Below are positions 50,101 to 62,068 of a stretch of 64,000 bases of DNA, one piece after another. Within the stretch, counting starts at the first letter, position 1; each line of letters opens with the position of its first letter. Source of the DNA: Chloropicon primus (taxonomy: Eukaryota; Chlorophyta; Chloropicophyceae; Chloropicales; Chloropicaceae); NCBI GenBank assembly GCA_023205875.1, contig CP060772.1, positions 1-64,000 of the forward strand, given 5' to 3'. Below the pieces are notes generated by a model. It did not search any database. It worked only from the letters and a program-made list of their open reading frames with translations, and was not told the DNA's origin. A program made the translations under genes and the position numbers.

Positions 50101-53100
50101 ACCTCCCCTGTCAAGACCGCTGGTCAGGTGTACGACTACGAGGTCACCCTCTTTGACATTCACCAGAACGTCATCAGCGGAGGCTTGAACGGCGAGATCA
50201 CTGGTTGCACTGTCACTGCCACCTCCGGGGCCACTGTGGTCCCAATGACTTGTGATTTTGGAGCTTCGACCACCATGGACTCCCTTAAAGTGTCTACCCC
50301 CGCGCCTGCGGGTCTGACCAAGGCCGGAAACTATGTCGTGTCCTACTCGTTTGTGCAGAAGGGCCAGAGTACCCCTGCTACCCAGACGTCTGCCATGACT
50401 ATTACTCCTGCGGAGGCAAGTTCCACCACTTCCGTCCTTGACGGCGTCCTTGAGAAGAAGATCACGGCTGGCCAGCAGAGCTTCTACACCCTGACCTTGA
50501 GCGATGCTTTCGGTAACTTCCTGAATGAGACCACCGGAACTTCCGAGGCTGTGACTGTGGACTCCACAATCACTGTTGGCCTGAGCGTTGGGTCGGTCAC
50601 GACGATCTTGACCCCAATCCTCATCAGCCCGGGTGTGTACCAGATTCCTTTCGGTAACGCCGAGAGTTTGATCGCGGAGCCAACTGCGGTGACCATCACT
50701 GTGGCTTTGAACCAGGTGCCTTTGGCCGGATCGCCATTCACCGTGCCTATCGAGAACATCTTGCCAGCCGCGACCAGCACCGAGGCCTCTATCGTGAGGA
50801 ATGGTGCCCAGAACGTCATGGCTTGCGCCGCGGGCACCGCGGAGGCTTCCTGCGCGCCACACATGAGCGTCGTCGCCGGAACGACCGGCTCCGTTCAGCT
50901 CTTTGCGTACAACACCCTCGGAATTCCGCAGGTCTTCAAGCAGGAGGTTGTTGGCGCCAGCGCCAGAATCGTTGCCAAGGCTGGACAGACCGTCGATGCC
51001 GGTGACACTGGCTTGACTTCTGAGCCAACTGTGACCTATCAGACCGGAAAGGGAATCTACGACGTCTCTTTCAGCGCCAACCAGTTCATGGACGCTGGCG
51101 AGGAGATCTTGTACGCCGTCGACATGATCATGGACGCAGGAAACGGCTTCAAGCCTGTTTTCACTGTGTACTTCACGGTCCAGCCAACGTCCGCCTTGCC
51201 AGCCGCGACCAAGATCGTTGCTACCTTGTCCAAGATCAGCGACTACACCGCTTTGACCAGCAGGTACCTGTTCGCGCACAACCAGATCAACACCAACGAC
51301 AAGTACGGAAACCAGGCCATCTATGACCCTGCCAACCCTATCTTGATCACGGCTACTGCTGTGGGACCAGCAGCTTCGGCGATCTACATCGAGCCTTTGT
51401 TGAATGCCGCTGGTGCGATGAGCGGACAGTACATCCTTGGCGTGGGAACCGCGACCGCGGGAACCTACTTCATTACCATCAGCATCAATGGAGTCGACTT
51501 GGAATCCTACTCCGTCACCATTGAGGCCGGTGCCTTGGACCCTGCTTCCCTGTCCTTGACGAGCACGAACTCTGTTGCTGGAGTTGCCAACACGGGAAAG
51601 ATTACTGGTATGGACGCCTTTGGAAACCAGCTCGGCACTGCTGCCTTGACCGCTGCCTTGACCGACGCCACCGTCACCTACACGATGGCTCTTCTCGGTG
51701 CGGACGGTATTCCTTACACTAGCGCCCAGATGGCCACTTTCCTCGTAGGAGCCGTCACGAAGCCTACCGCCATTGACTTCTCGTACACTCCAAAGCTTGC
51801 TGGCTCCTTGGAGATCACCGCAACCGTCACTTTGGGCGCGACGACTGTCATGTCCTTCAAGAAGTTCACCGTCGCCGCCGGCGAGGTTGACGTTGCCTCG
51901 AGCGTTGTCGCTGGACCTGCCTTGGCCGGTTTCGTTGAGGATAAGGCGACTTACTTCACCGTGACCCTCAAGGATTCCTTGGGCAACGTCAAGACCGGCG
52001 ACTGTGCCAAGGTGACCGCCACCATTTCCGATGCCACGACCTTGCAGTCCTTCACCGGAATGACCGTCACCGAGGCCGTCGGATCCTGCGTGGTTGCGTT
52101 CACCCTTCCAAGCGGAACGTACAACATGGCGGCCCTCTACAACGGAGCGACTATCAAGAGCTTCTCCTCGGCCGCAGTCGTTGTTGTGGGTGACCCTGAC
52201 CTTGCCAGCACCCTTGTTGCTGGGCTTGGGTACGGAGACATCACCGTGGAGGCTGGATCTGAGCAGACCTTTACTGTGTCTTTGGTCGCTGCCAACGGCC
52301 TCCTCGTTCCAGAGTCTCAGGGAGCTACTTATGTCCAGGCCACCATCGTCGATGCGGGCGGCGCCCCAGCCGGCGCTGCCGCGGTGACCGACAAGCTGAA
52401 CGGAGAGTACACCGTCGCTTACACCATCAACGGGTCCGGAACGTACAAGTTGTCCTTGCTCGTTGGAGGCGCCTTGTTCTCCACCCAGAAGAGCGTTCTC
52501 GTCAAGTCCACGGTGACGGCTGCCCAGAACGTGACCGCAACCGTCCCAGCGGTGGCCACCGCTGGTGACGTCAAGATCGACGTGGCCGTCTTGGATAAGT
52601 TTGGAAACAAGCAGACGTACGAGCTTTATGAGGTGGACGACATGCAGATCAGCGTCAAGGAGGTCTTCCTCGCCGTCCCAATCACCGATGTCGTGAACGG
52701 CGCCGGGCAGGCTGAGGTCACCTTGACCAAGGCTGGGTTCTATACCGTGGAGTTCTTCTTTGGTACCACCCTTGTCTCTTCCAACAAGATTCAGGTCGTC
52801 GCCGGAGAGGCCTCTGTGCCGAACTCTGTTGTGTACGGCGAGGGGCTCTCCGCCGCCAAGGCTGGCGTCGAGTCCACTTTCTTCATCGAGATTGCCGACG
52901 AGTTCCAGAACACGATCACGGACTTGACCATCGCCAACGACTTTGTGAACGATGCCACGGCAACCATGATCAAGGTCGGAAACGCCACCACGACCGTGCC
53001 TGTTGATTTGGAGATGTCTTTGGTGCAGGGTGCCGTGAAGGCCACCTACACCATCACCGGAACCGGGGACTACTACTTGAGCATTGTTGTGGTGGACGAG

Positions 53101-56100
53101 TCCACCGAGCCTGCGACCTCCACGACTTACACCTCCTTTGCCGGATACGTGAGCACGACTGTCTCCGCTGGTGTGGCAACCGCCAACACTATCACCGTGG
53201 GCCAGCTTCCAACCACTGGCGTCTTCGCTGGAGATGTTTCCTTCCAGATCCTTCTCGAGGATCAGTACGGCAACCCGATCACCACCGATCAGCTGCTGAA
53301 CTTCTTCATCGTTGCTAGGGGCACGGGATCGAACTTGGGCGAGGTCACCATCGCCGCTCCTGGTGCCGTCGTTTGGGCCGGAGACAAGTATGTGGTTAAC
53401 ATGCCAATCACCGCCTCGGGTACTTACAACTTGGAAGTGTCTCGTGGAGCTGATGCCATCAAGGGCTCTCCTTACGCCCTGACGGTGAACCCCGCTCCGG
53501 TCGACCCAGCCGCCACCTTGGTGGAGGGAGGCGTCTTGTCCGGACTTGCCGATTTCACTGCCGGCGATGCCGTCAGCATCAAGGCTACGCCTAGGGACCA
53601 GTTCAACAACACCGTGCCCCTTGGCGCCGGGGAGACCATCACTGCCGAGTACAGGTACGGAACCGGGGAGATTGTCAAGGTCAACGGCGTGGCCCAGACC
53701 GACAACAGCGTGCTGTTCAGCGGTTACAGCGTGACCAAGGCGGCCGAGGGCGTCGAGGTCGTGGTCCTGTTCAGCGACGGAGTCGAGACGACTGCGGCCG
53801 CCCAGGTGTCCATCACTGTCGCCCCGGGTCCCCTGGACGCTGCCAAGACTGATGTGCAGTTGAGTGGAACCACTGGGGCCAACTTGACCATTGCCGGCCA
53901 GACGGTCAGCGTCTTGGTCTACCCAGCGGACGTCCACGGCAACCCCATTGCTGTCACCGACGCCACTGCCTTCGCATCGACTCTTGCTCCAAGCGATGTC
54001 AGTGTCACGGCCACCGTTACCGAGACCCCATTTGCTGTCTCTACCAGCGGAGTGGTGTTGTCCAAGACTCTTACTTCGACGGTCGCTGCGGACTACGTGG
54101 GAGATGTGACCTACAAGGCGTCCGCCACCGCGACTCCTGTGAGTTTGATCGCCGGAGGCTTGAAGCTCACCGTCGAAGCTGGTGATGCTGTGATGTCGAA
54201 GACCACGGTCTCTGGCCCTGTCGCCATGACTGCCGGTGCGCCAGCCTCTTTCAGCATGACTTTCTTTGACACCCACGGAAACCAGGTCTCCAAGGCGCAG
54301 CCTTTCATGGACGCCGCGACCCTCGCCTTGCCCGTCAAGGTCGGAGTGAACTCCTTCAACGCCAACGTCTTGTCCAGGTCGTTCAACGGTGTCACGAAGA
54401 AGTATGTCGTCACCGGGGAGACCACCAAGGCCGGAGTCTTGACCTTCCAGTTCTCCGTGGACGGCGCCTTGGTCTACGAGACTGGTTCCACTCCTTACAC
54501 CTTTGTCGTGAACCCAACCGCGTTTGACGCGACCACGACCACCGTGTTTGGTTTAGATGCCTTGTCCCCTGGATCTAGCGAGGTCTTCTTCATTGAGCCC
54601 AGGGATTCCTTCTCGAACGTCCTTACCTCCGTGACCGGTGCGTTCACCGTCACGAGCATCGACAGCATCGTGCCAACCGTGACCTTGAACCCGGCCAGCG
54701 GTCTGTACGAGGCCAGGTTCACCGCCGGAACCGCCGAGTCCCTTGGACTCTCCGGAGCCGTCACCGAGAGCACGTTGGCCTTTGAGGTTGCTTACGACGG
54801 AGTCGTCTTCAAGACTTTGTCCACCAAGACTTTCTTCGCCGCGGGAACAATCTCCGCGGAGAAGTCCCTCATGGTCAGCCAAGACACTGGAGTCGCCTTG
54901 GCCGTGGCCCCAGCCACCGAGAAGGGATTCTCCACCGACGCTCCTGTCAAGTTCGTCGCCGTGTTCAAGGATACCAACAACATTGCCAAGCCTCTGACGA
55001 CCGCTGAGCTCAGCAACGTCAGGGCCAGTGTCGTGCCATCCGCTGTGCCGACCTTGGCCTTGACCGCTGAGGGTGCCGTGTCCGTCTCGTTCACCGCGCA
55101 GAGTGCCGCTGACTACGCCGTCCAGGTCTTCTACAACGATGTTGCGATCCAGGGAGGCGCCAGGGCCGGTTTCGCGGTCTCTGCGGGTCCCGCCGCTGCC
55201 GAGAAGACCTTTGTGTCCGTGGACACCGTCAACAAGATGACGGCCACTGACACTGCCGCCGCCTCTGCCGTCTCCGCCGGAGTCAAGAACACCTTGTACG
55301 TCGTGGCCAAGGATGCGTTCGGGAACATCCAGGACGCTTCCTCTGCGAGGGCGAACATTGTTGCCACCTTCACCGGCACAGGAGGTGTCGTCGCGACTCC
55401 ACCTCCTGCGGTCTCCGTCAAGGACGTTTCCCTTGACGGGGAGGGTGTGTACCACGTCTACAACGTCGAGTACAGCGCCAACGTTGCCGGTCAGTACAAC
55501 CTTGACATCTCTCTCGGTGCTGCCAGCCTTGCGAAGCTTCAAGTCGTGGTGGCCCCTGGCGTCTTTGCGGCCGCCAAGACCGTGCTCGAGCCTGTGAGTG
55601 ACACTGCCACGGTTGGTTTCCCGATCAACTTCAACTTGGGAGCCGTCGATCTTTACGGCAACGCCAAGGCGTCTGCGGATATCTCCTTCAACATGGTCTT
55701 CACCAAGACTGTTGGCGCCCAAGTCACCACGGTCACCGCGACGGGTGCGCTCAAGACCACCGTGACGGATGCCTTCACCCATACCGGTGCTGTGACTTTC
55801 ACGGAGAGCGGAAAGTACTTGCTCGACGTGACTTCCGGTGGACAGGCCGTGATCAACGCCTTGGAGGTTGACATTGACGCCGGTCCAGTGGTGCAGGCCA
55901 AGTCCACCATCACTGGTGTCGACGGTGTCGAGGCTGGTGCCGCCTCCGTCTTGACCATTGTGCCAAGGGACGCGAACGGTAACCTCAACTTGGCTGACTT
56001 GCCAGTGGTCGCCTTCGCTCCTGCTTCTGGGGACTACAAGGCGAAGGTAACTGCTGACGCCGCCAAGGTCACTGTTGCTTACACTCCACCTGTGTTCGGA

Positions 56101-59100
56101 GATGTCACCCTGACCGCTTCCTTCGGAGCGAGCACGATCACTGCCACGATTGCCGTCAGTCCATCTGCTCCACCAGCTCTGGAGACTGTGAAGATGGCTT
56201 CCCTCACGGGTATCACTGCCAGCTTCGACATGGACACGAACATGGGTAACATGGGATCCTCCCAGGACTGCAACCTCGTCCTTGCCTCTGCCACTGTTGG
56301 CAAGCTGGGTACCGGAGCCACTTGCTCCTTTACCACCGCCAAGGAGCTCACCATCACCCTTGGTTCCGAGGCCACCATCTTGCCTGTCGGCTCCTTGGCC
56401 CCGGACACTGTCGTGATCAAGGAGAACGCCATCGCCAACGCCGCTGGAAACTCTTTCAACACGACTGGTTCTGCCCTCCTTCAGGCCCCTGATGTGACCG
56501 TCGTGCCTTCCGTGGTCGCCAAGGCCCCAGCTACCGTGGGTATCTGCGAGGACTTGACTGTTGACGCTTCCAGTTCCGACGGATCCGGAGGACGTAACTT
56601 GGCCTTCTCCTTCGCCGTGGAGGGTCTCGGATCCAAGATCCTGTCCCTGTCCAACTTGTTGAAGAGTCTCGACTCCACTCAGAGTATTGCTGACATTGAC
56701 AAGAACGCCATGAACTACGGAATCCAGTACAACTTCATCGTGTCTGCCACCAACTTCTTGGGACAGACGACCACTGAGAAGATTCCTGTGTACAGGGGTG
56801 ACACTCAGGTTCCAACCATCTTCATCGCAGGAAAGTCTTCCGTGACGACCGAGTCGTCCAGCAAGGTGACCGTTCCTTGCAGAGCGGAAATGCCTGGTGA
56901 CTTCGTCTTCGACTCTGCCCTGCAGACTTGCGTGAAGAACACCGGGGGAGACCTCTTCCCTGTCAACTTCAGCTGGAAGTCTGACAAGAGCAAGGCCACC
57001 TTTGATGCCACTGGGTTGGACTCGACCTTCGCCGCCACCATGGAGACTCGTGACTTCACCATCCCCAACAACTACTTGGAGGCTGGTAAGACGTACGGGT
57101 TCATCTGTACCGGTGCCGACGCCGCGGATCCTTCCAGGCAGCAGAGCGCCATGGTCGACGTCACCGTCGAGTACAGCGCCTACGAGGTTTCCATCAAGGG
57201 AGGCTCGAGGGACATCTCTGCCAGCAGCGTCTTGGAATTGGAGGCCGTTGTGGCGGATCCAAACGAGGCGAACTTCCCGGTCAACTACGTTTGGGACTTC
57301 ACCACCACCTCTGATGCGGGGTACAAGAAGTCCGCTGCTTTCTACAGCACCGCTGCCTTGTCCCAGGGTAAGCTGACCCTGGCCGCCAACGAGCTCCCAC
57401 CGGGAACTTACGTGTTCAGCGTCACCGCCTCCAAGGAGCCCGTGACCTCGAAGAGGAAGGCCGTCTCTGCCTCGGTGACCATCACCGTCAAGGAGCAGGC
57501 CGTTCTCGGCGTGAGCATCGAGTCCAACGTCGCCAAGAAGGTCTTGAAGCCTTCCAAGACTCTCGAGCTCTTCTGCCACGACCAAAAGACTGCCGACGAC
57601 GACGGCACCGGAACCACCACCTACGCCTGGACCATGACGAGCAGCGTGGGCGACGCCGACTTGAGCTCCAAGGCCCAGGGAGGAGTGGCATCCGACGCCT
57701 TGGTCCTTCCCGGAGGAAGCTTGCTTCCCGGCGTGGATTACACCTTCAGGTGCGCGGCCACCCACGCCACCAGCCTTGCGACCGTATCGGGCGCGAGTTC
57801 CAAGACGATCTCCACCGAGAGCTTGCCCTCTTCAGGAAAGGTCATTGTCACCGCCCTGAAGAACGGGAAGACCTTTGCCGACGCCACGATTGACGTGGCC
57901 TCCGGTCTGGGAGACATCGAGATCATCGCCAAGGATTGGGTGAGCAACGCCGACCAGATCTTCTACGAGTTCCACGCCATCGAGACGACCACGAGCACGG
58001 ACGTCTTGCTGGGAACGCCGTCCGCCGAGAACAAGGTCGTGTCTTCCCTTCCCGTGGGAACCTACAAGATTGTTGCGTACATCAAGAACGATTTGGAGCC
58101 CCAGTCCGCCTTGGACAAGGCCGCCGGAGCCAAGTACGAGGTCACCAAGACCTTTAAGTTTGGGGACCTCACCCAGGCCATCGATGATGTCAGCAGGCGT
58201 AGGTTGCTCACCGGGGGTGCGCCCACCAACGAGATGGAGCAGCTCTACTTCAGGTTCCAGGTCGGAGTCGCTGAGGGTGACGTGCCCAAGGCCCTCTCCT
58301 TCGCGCTGATCTTCGGTGACTCGTTCGGAGGAGCCGCCAAGGCTCAGACCTGCACCGCCGGCGACGCCGCCGTGGCTCAGATCAAGAACGGAATGTTCAC
58401 CGACCTCATCGCTTTGGACGCCAAGGTCGTGCCTACCAACGAGTACATTGGTTCCCATGCGTGCGCCTACAGCGGCTTGCTGTACGTGCCAGGCGACCAG
58501 CAGCAGGCGAACATCGCCAGCGTGGCGCTCACTCTCAAGACCGTCTTGGCTGCCGTCGCGGACAAGTCGAACCCTCTGAGCATTCCACCAAGTGAGGGAG
58601 ACCCCTACTTGTGCTTCTTGAACTCGATGTCGAGTCTCACGACTTACATCAAGTCGGACTGCGAGAGCAAGAACATTGGGCTCACCATGCTCAAGGACAA
58701 CACGGATACGGTTGGCTTCTTGGCCCAGGCGGTGTCGGACACCACTTTCGCCCACACCGTGGTGAGAAAGAACACGGACGTTCTCGACATTTATGCCTCG
58801 GGACCCACCTCTAATGCTGTCTTGAACGGCAAGTTCCCTGTCACCGTCAAGTCCAACACCACCACGTCCTCCCCAGCCATGGCTGTCGTGGACGCCGAGG
58901 AGCTGCTGAAGGACCAGTACGTGTTGAGTGAGATCATCTCCCTCAACGCGGACGCCAAGTCCACCGCGACCTTTGCCGTGCCGACGGCCAGCCTTGCTGT
59001 GCCGCCCGCCGGGTACGAGCCGGCGGTCAAGTTCTGGACCGGCACTTTCACCAACGGCGTTGCAGACTTTGTGGACGTCCCAGAGCTCGCCGAAGACGGC

Positions 59101-60699
59101 ATCGACGCCGTCAAGGAGGTCTACGGCTTTGACTTGAACGTGGACGCGGGCGAGACCCTCTACGTGGTGTTCTACGCCGTGGAGATCAAGCTTGGCCTCA
59201 GCATGTTGGAGTTCTACGCCCCAGAGTATTCGTACACCACCGCGACTGGACAGCTCACGGGTGCCATTGAGCTCACTCCTCCGTTCAGCATGAAGAACTA
59301 CGAGTACACGGTCTCAGTGACCAACTTGCAGCCTCTGGCCGAGTTCAAGGCCCAGGTCGCCGTCGACGGCATCAAGCTCGAGGTCTCCAAGGCCGGCGAG
59401 CTCGAGGGAGCCAAGGACGTGACCGCCTCTGCCATGGCGGTTGGGGTTCCGGCCAAGTTTGCCGCCGGGGACATCGACGTCCACGGGGAGGACGAGTGCG
59501 TTCCTACGAGTGCGTGCGTCGCCAAGACGAACGTGTACGAGTTCAAGCTGACCAAGGGAGACGACACTAAGTCTTACTTTGTCCGCATTTCGAGAAGCGC
59601 AAGTACCCAGGGCGACCTGCAAGACTTGAAGCTCGCCGCCGCCTCGGTGTACGAGCAGCTCTACGACGACGGCATGGCTGCCGTGTCCTACAGCGACAGC
59701 CAGCTGGCTTACTCGGCCTACGTGTACAGTTCCGTCACCGCGGCCACCATCGAGGCCAAGGCCCAGGCCAACGCTCCCTTCCCTTACGGTCCAGGTGGCG
59801 CCCACTTGGTCGTCCAAGGTCCCGGTGCGACTGGAGCGAACGCCATCTCGGCTTGGGGCAACAGCACCGCCGTGGTTGGTTCGGCCGAGCCCAACTCGGC
59901 GAACAAGCACATCCTGATCGGAAAGAACCCCGTGACTGTCGACGTGACTTCCCAGGACGGCCAGCAGGTCGTCGAGTACGTGGTGAAGATCTTCAGGATG
60001 GGCAAGCCGGTGAGTGTCACCGAGAGGTTTGCAGGTTTGAACGCCAACGACTTTATCAACAACGCGGACGCCCAGAACGCTTTCATCGCGGCCAAGGCGG
60101 CCCAGCTCGGCATCGAGCCTTACCAGGTTGAGATCTTGCTCATCAAGAGCGGCTCCGTGATCGTCGAGTACGTCATCTACCCCGTGGTGGACATCCTGAG
60201 GGACCCCACCGCGACTCCGGCGGAGAAGGACGCCGTGGAGGCCCAGGTCACCACGGCGAACATCTTGGGTGCCGACAACTTGGCCACCACCGTGCTGAGC
60301 AAGACGGGAGAGGTCTTGGACTTTGGTGCCTTTGGGTCCGGAGTGAGCGAGATCCAGAAGAGTGCCACTCCGCCCATCCCACGTCCATCGGACCTCCCTT
60401 GCCCCGTCTGTCCGCTCGGGTACTTGACCACGACGGAGACCAACGGGGAAGGGGTGACGTTTTGCTCTTGTGCCATGCCAGCCGAGAAGAAGGGTGGGGA
60501 CGACCTGGGAGACGGCGAGATCGCGGGCATCGTTGTTGGGTGTGTGTTGTTTGTGGCTGCCGTCGCTGTGGTGAGCATTGTGATCTACAGGAGGAGGAGG
60601 CAGGCCCAGCAGGTGCTTGATGATGGAGGAAGTAGCGATGAGGATGAGGATGAGGGAAACAACAATAATAGCGAGGGAGAAGCGGAGGACCGGACCTAG
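41125..60699 (+). CDS. Giant type I membrane protein with IPT, cadherin-like, filamin-like and REJ-like domains (three exons)
   Basis: Exons: 41125-41203, 41271-41344 and 41557-60699. Donors GTAGGT and GTAAGT and acceptors TTCAAG and CACCAG keep frame, giving 6,431 residues. It begins MFARSMMKASAVLALLLFVV, a signal peptide. Then come four IPT/TIG domains (NVSPQSGPTSGGTKVTL and three alike), about ten cadherin-like beta-sandwich domains (PAFDP...Y...V and TGQDGQTTRTYSI patterns), about 26 filamin-like repeats each with a D-x-F/Y-G-N motif, a REJ/PKD-like region (about 4,923-5,480), more beta-sandwich units, a Cys-rich patch (PCPVCPLGYL), one membrane helix (IVVGCVLFVAAVAVVSIVIY, near 6,375-6,395) and an acidic 36-residue tail. 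It should stand on the cell or flagellar surface as a long adhesive rod. The exact gene family is not recognised; single gene, no internal stops. Confidence 0.88.
41289..42840 (+). other. IPT/TIG domain array of the giant protein (four domains)
   Basis: Each domain starts with a P-S/Q-x-G-x-x-x-GGT motif: SPQSGPTSGGT (exon 2), SPSVGSIGGGT, SPSVGPSSGGT and PSMGTHMGGT. The first is split by intron 2 right after GGTK. Each contains a conserved Cys/Phe pair (FCKFGDQPVI, FCKFGEKVVL). IPT folds serve in cell-surface receptors such as plexins and PKHD1. The fourth is followed by a linker rich in Phe/Tyr (FYSYDSEMG, FYEFYAFYDL). Confidence 0.8.
43120..46840 (+). other. Cadherin-like beta-sandwich array of the giant protein (about ten domains)
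   Basis: Units of roughly 95-130 residues open with a short L-x-x-L strand and a P-x-F-x-P/Y-x-V motif (LEIEGGSLFPAFDPQTFVY, LQTVVNSAGNFYPPFDPNVY) and close with V-T-A-x-D-G-x-x-x-x-Y-x-I (VTAEDGVSTVTYTI, VTSQDGVNSASYVLT). This is the pattern of the Cadherin-like beta sandwich family (PF12733). Further units of this kind recur near 59170-60000, close to the membrane helix. Confidence 0.7.
47161..56170 (+). repeat. Filamin-like repeat array of the giant protein (about 26 units)
   Basis: By eye I count about 26 units of 95-130 residues, each with a short first strand ending in Ala-Gly, then strand-turn D-x-F/Y-G/x-N (KDDYGNNV, KDAFGNVL, SDAFGNFL, LDKFGNKQ, EDQYGNPI, KDAFGNIQ, VDLYGNAK, RDANGNLN) and an S/T-G-x-Y-x-V end. 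This is the Ig-like filamin/ABP280 repeat. A few units have lost the Asn turn (for example near 52300, VAANGLLV). Units differ at the DNA level, so the array is old and not freshly amplified. Confidence 0.78.
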
Positions 60700-61105
60700 C
60701 TCGCTAGGGAAGATTGATTACTAGAGATAAATAGATGGATAGAAGAGAGGAGGAGGAGGAGTTTCTAGTGAAGAGTTTGTACAAAAAAGAACAAGAATTT
60801 TTTATCATGATGATCAAAAAGAGTAACTAAGAAAGTTAACAACAACCGCGATTGTTGAACGAGACAGACGACGAAACGGAACGACGTACGTACGGAGTTC
60901 GTAACGTTTTTGAGTCGAGGAGTTCGTTCGACAATTGATTGAACATTTAATTGAAACTACAAATCATACTACATGCCTTACATACTTTATATTATGTTTT
61001 GCTTTGGGTTCGAGTGGGTGAGAAAGGACGAAAGGGGGCTGTTGGTTGTGTGATGGTGAGTTGAGGAGCTTTGTAAGTGAGGAGCTTGAGTGAGGAGCCC
61101 AGGGT

Positions 61106-61322
61106 AGTTTTAGGATTGATCTTTAGGTTGGGTGTTTAGGAATGATCTTTAGGTTGGGTGTTTAGGATTAGGATTGGGATGGTTTCAGGATTGATCTTTA
61201 GGATCAGCTTAGGATCGGGTTTAGGTTCGGGTTTAGGGTTGGTTTTCGTTTCGATGGTTTAGGAACCGCTTAGGATTAGGATTCACCTTTAGGATAGGCC
61301 TTTAGGACCACATTAGGATCGA
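61106..61322. repeat. Interstitial degenerate telomeric sequence, G-rich strand
   Basis: About 18 TTTAGG or TTAGG motifs lie 6-25 bases apart over 217 bp, mixed with GATC and GGTTGGG spacers. A 26-bp block with GATCTTTAGGTTGGGTGTTT is directly repeated at about 61118 and 61144. Here the G-rich strand is on plus, opposite in direction to the telomere at position 1. It may be a remnant of a chromosome fusion, an insertion during break repair, or a gene-regulatory telobox cluster. Confidence 0.75.
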
Positions 61323-61583
61323 TCTCGTTCGGATTGTTCCTTTCACACGTGTTTCACGTGCCCATAGCAATCCCCAAGGAGGACGCTTTCTCGACACTTG
61401 GTTCCGCGCACCAAAACCGCGCAAATGACGGCTCCATCGCAAGCTGTGTTGAGATCCCTCGCTTGGTCCTAAGACCCCTTCCCCTTGCCCAATCCCCCCC
61501 GACGCCACACCCCTCGACCCAAACACGAGACCTTGAAGGACCTCGATTCATGAAGATTTTGAACAATTACAGCAACAGGTGGA

Positions 61584-61940
61584 CGAAGCAGGCAGCAAAG
61601 AGGAGCGAGGAGCGAGGAGAGAGGAGAGAGGAGGGAGGGAGGGAGGGGAGGAGGACAAGGGGCAGAGGAAGGAGCGTCTCTTCTTTCTCTTTCGATAGAG
61701 CCATCTCTTGCTTGGTTGCTTGGTTGCTTGGTTGCTTGCAAAGGGACTGAAGACGACGACAACCACCACGAAAAGTGAACGAAGCAGGCAGCAAAGAGGA
61801 GCGAGGAGAGAGGAGAGAGAGAGAGGGAGGACAAGGGGCAGAGGAAGGAGCGTCTTTTCATTCTCTTTCGATAGAGCCATCTCTTGCTTGGTTGCTTGCT
61901 TGCTTGCTTGCTGCAAAGGGACTGAAGACGACGACAGAGA
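61584..61940. repeat. Two-copy direct repeat of about 196 bp
   Basis: CGAAGCAGGCAGCAAAGAGG recurs at 61584 and 61780. Both copies end with TCTTTCGATAGAGCCATCTC, a GCTTGGTTGCTT run, and GGGACTGAAGACGACGAC. Copies differ in the lengths of their GGGA/GAGA and TTGC runs. It lies directly before the Glu-rich protein gene. Confidence 0.85.
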
Positions 61941-62068
61941 CCCACGGAGCAAGGGGGACCGGGAGGGAGGGAGCAAAGATTGCATCTTTGAGACCCTTGG
62001 AGGTTTCTTTTTCTTTGTCTGTGTGTCTGTGTGTGCGTGTGTATGCGTTGCTCTGTTTTGAAGGGAGG

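Larger units (their letters stand above)
60700..62068. other. Intergenic region with interstitial telomere-like DNA and a local duplication
   Basis: The first 300 bp are AT-rich and probably contain the 3' untranslated region of the giant gene. Interstitial telomere-like DNA follows (61106-61322), then 61330-61560 without a recognised feature, then a two-copy repeat (61584-61940). A short GT-rich run is at about 62018-62042. No gene supported. Confidence 0.5.

Noticed and set aside
47974-54276. 2,100-codon minus-strand frame
   Set aside because: Opposite the giant surface protein; it has no start context, no domain and an odd composition (His/Gly/Ser/Arg/Asp-rich), and is explained by the codon bias of the plus-strand gene.
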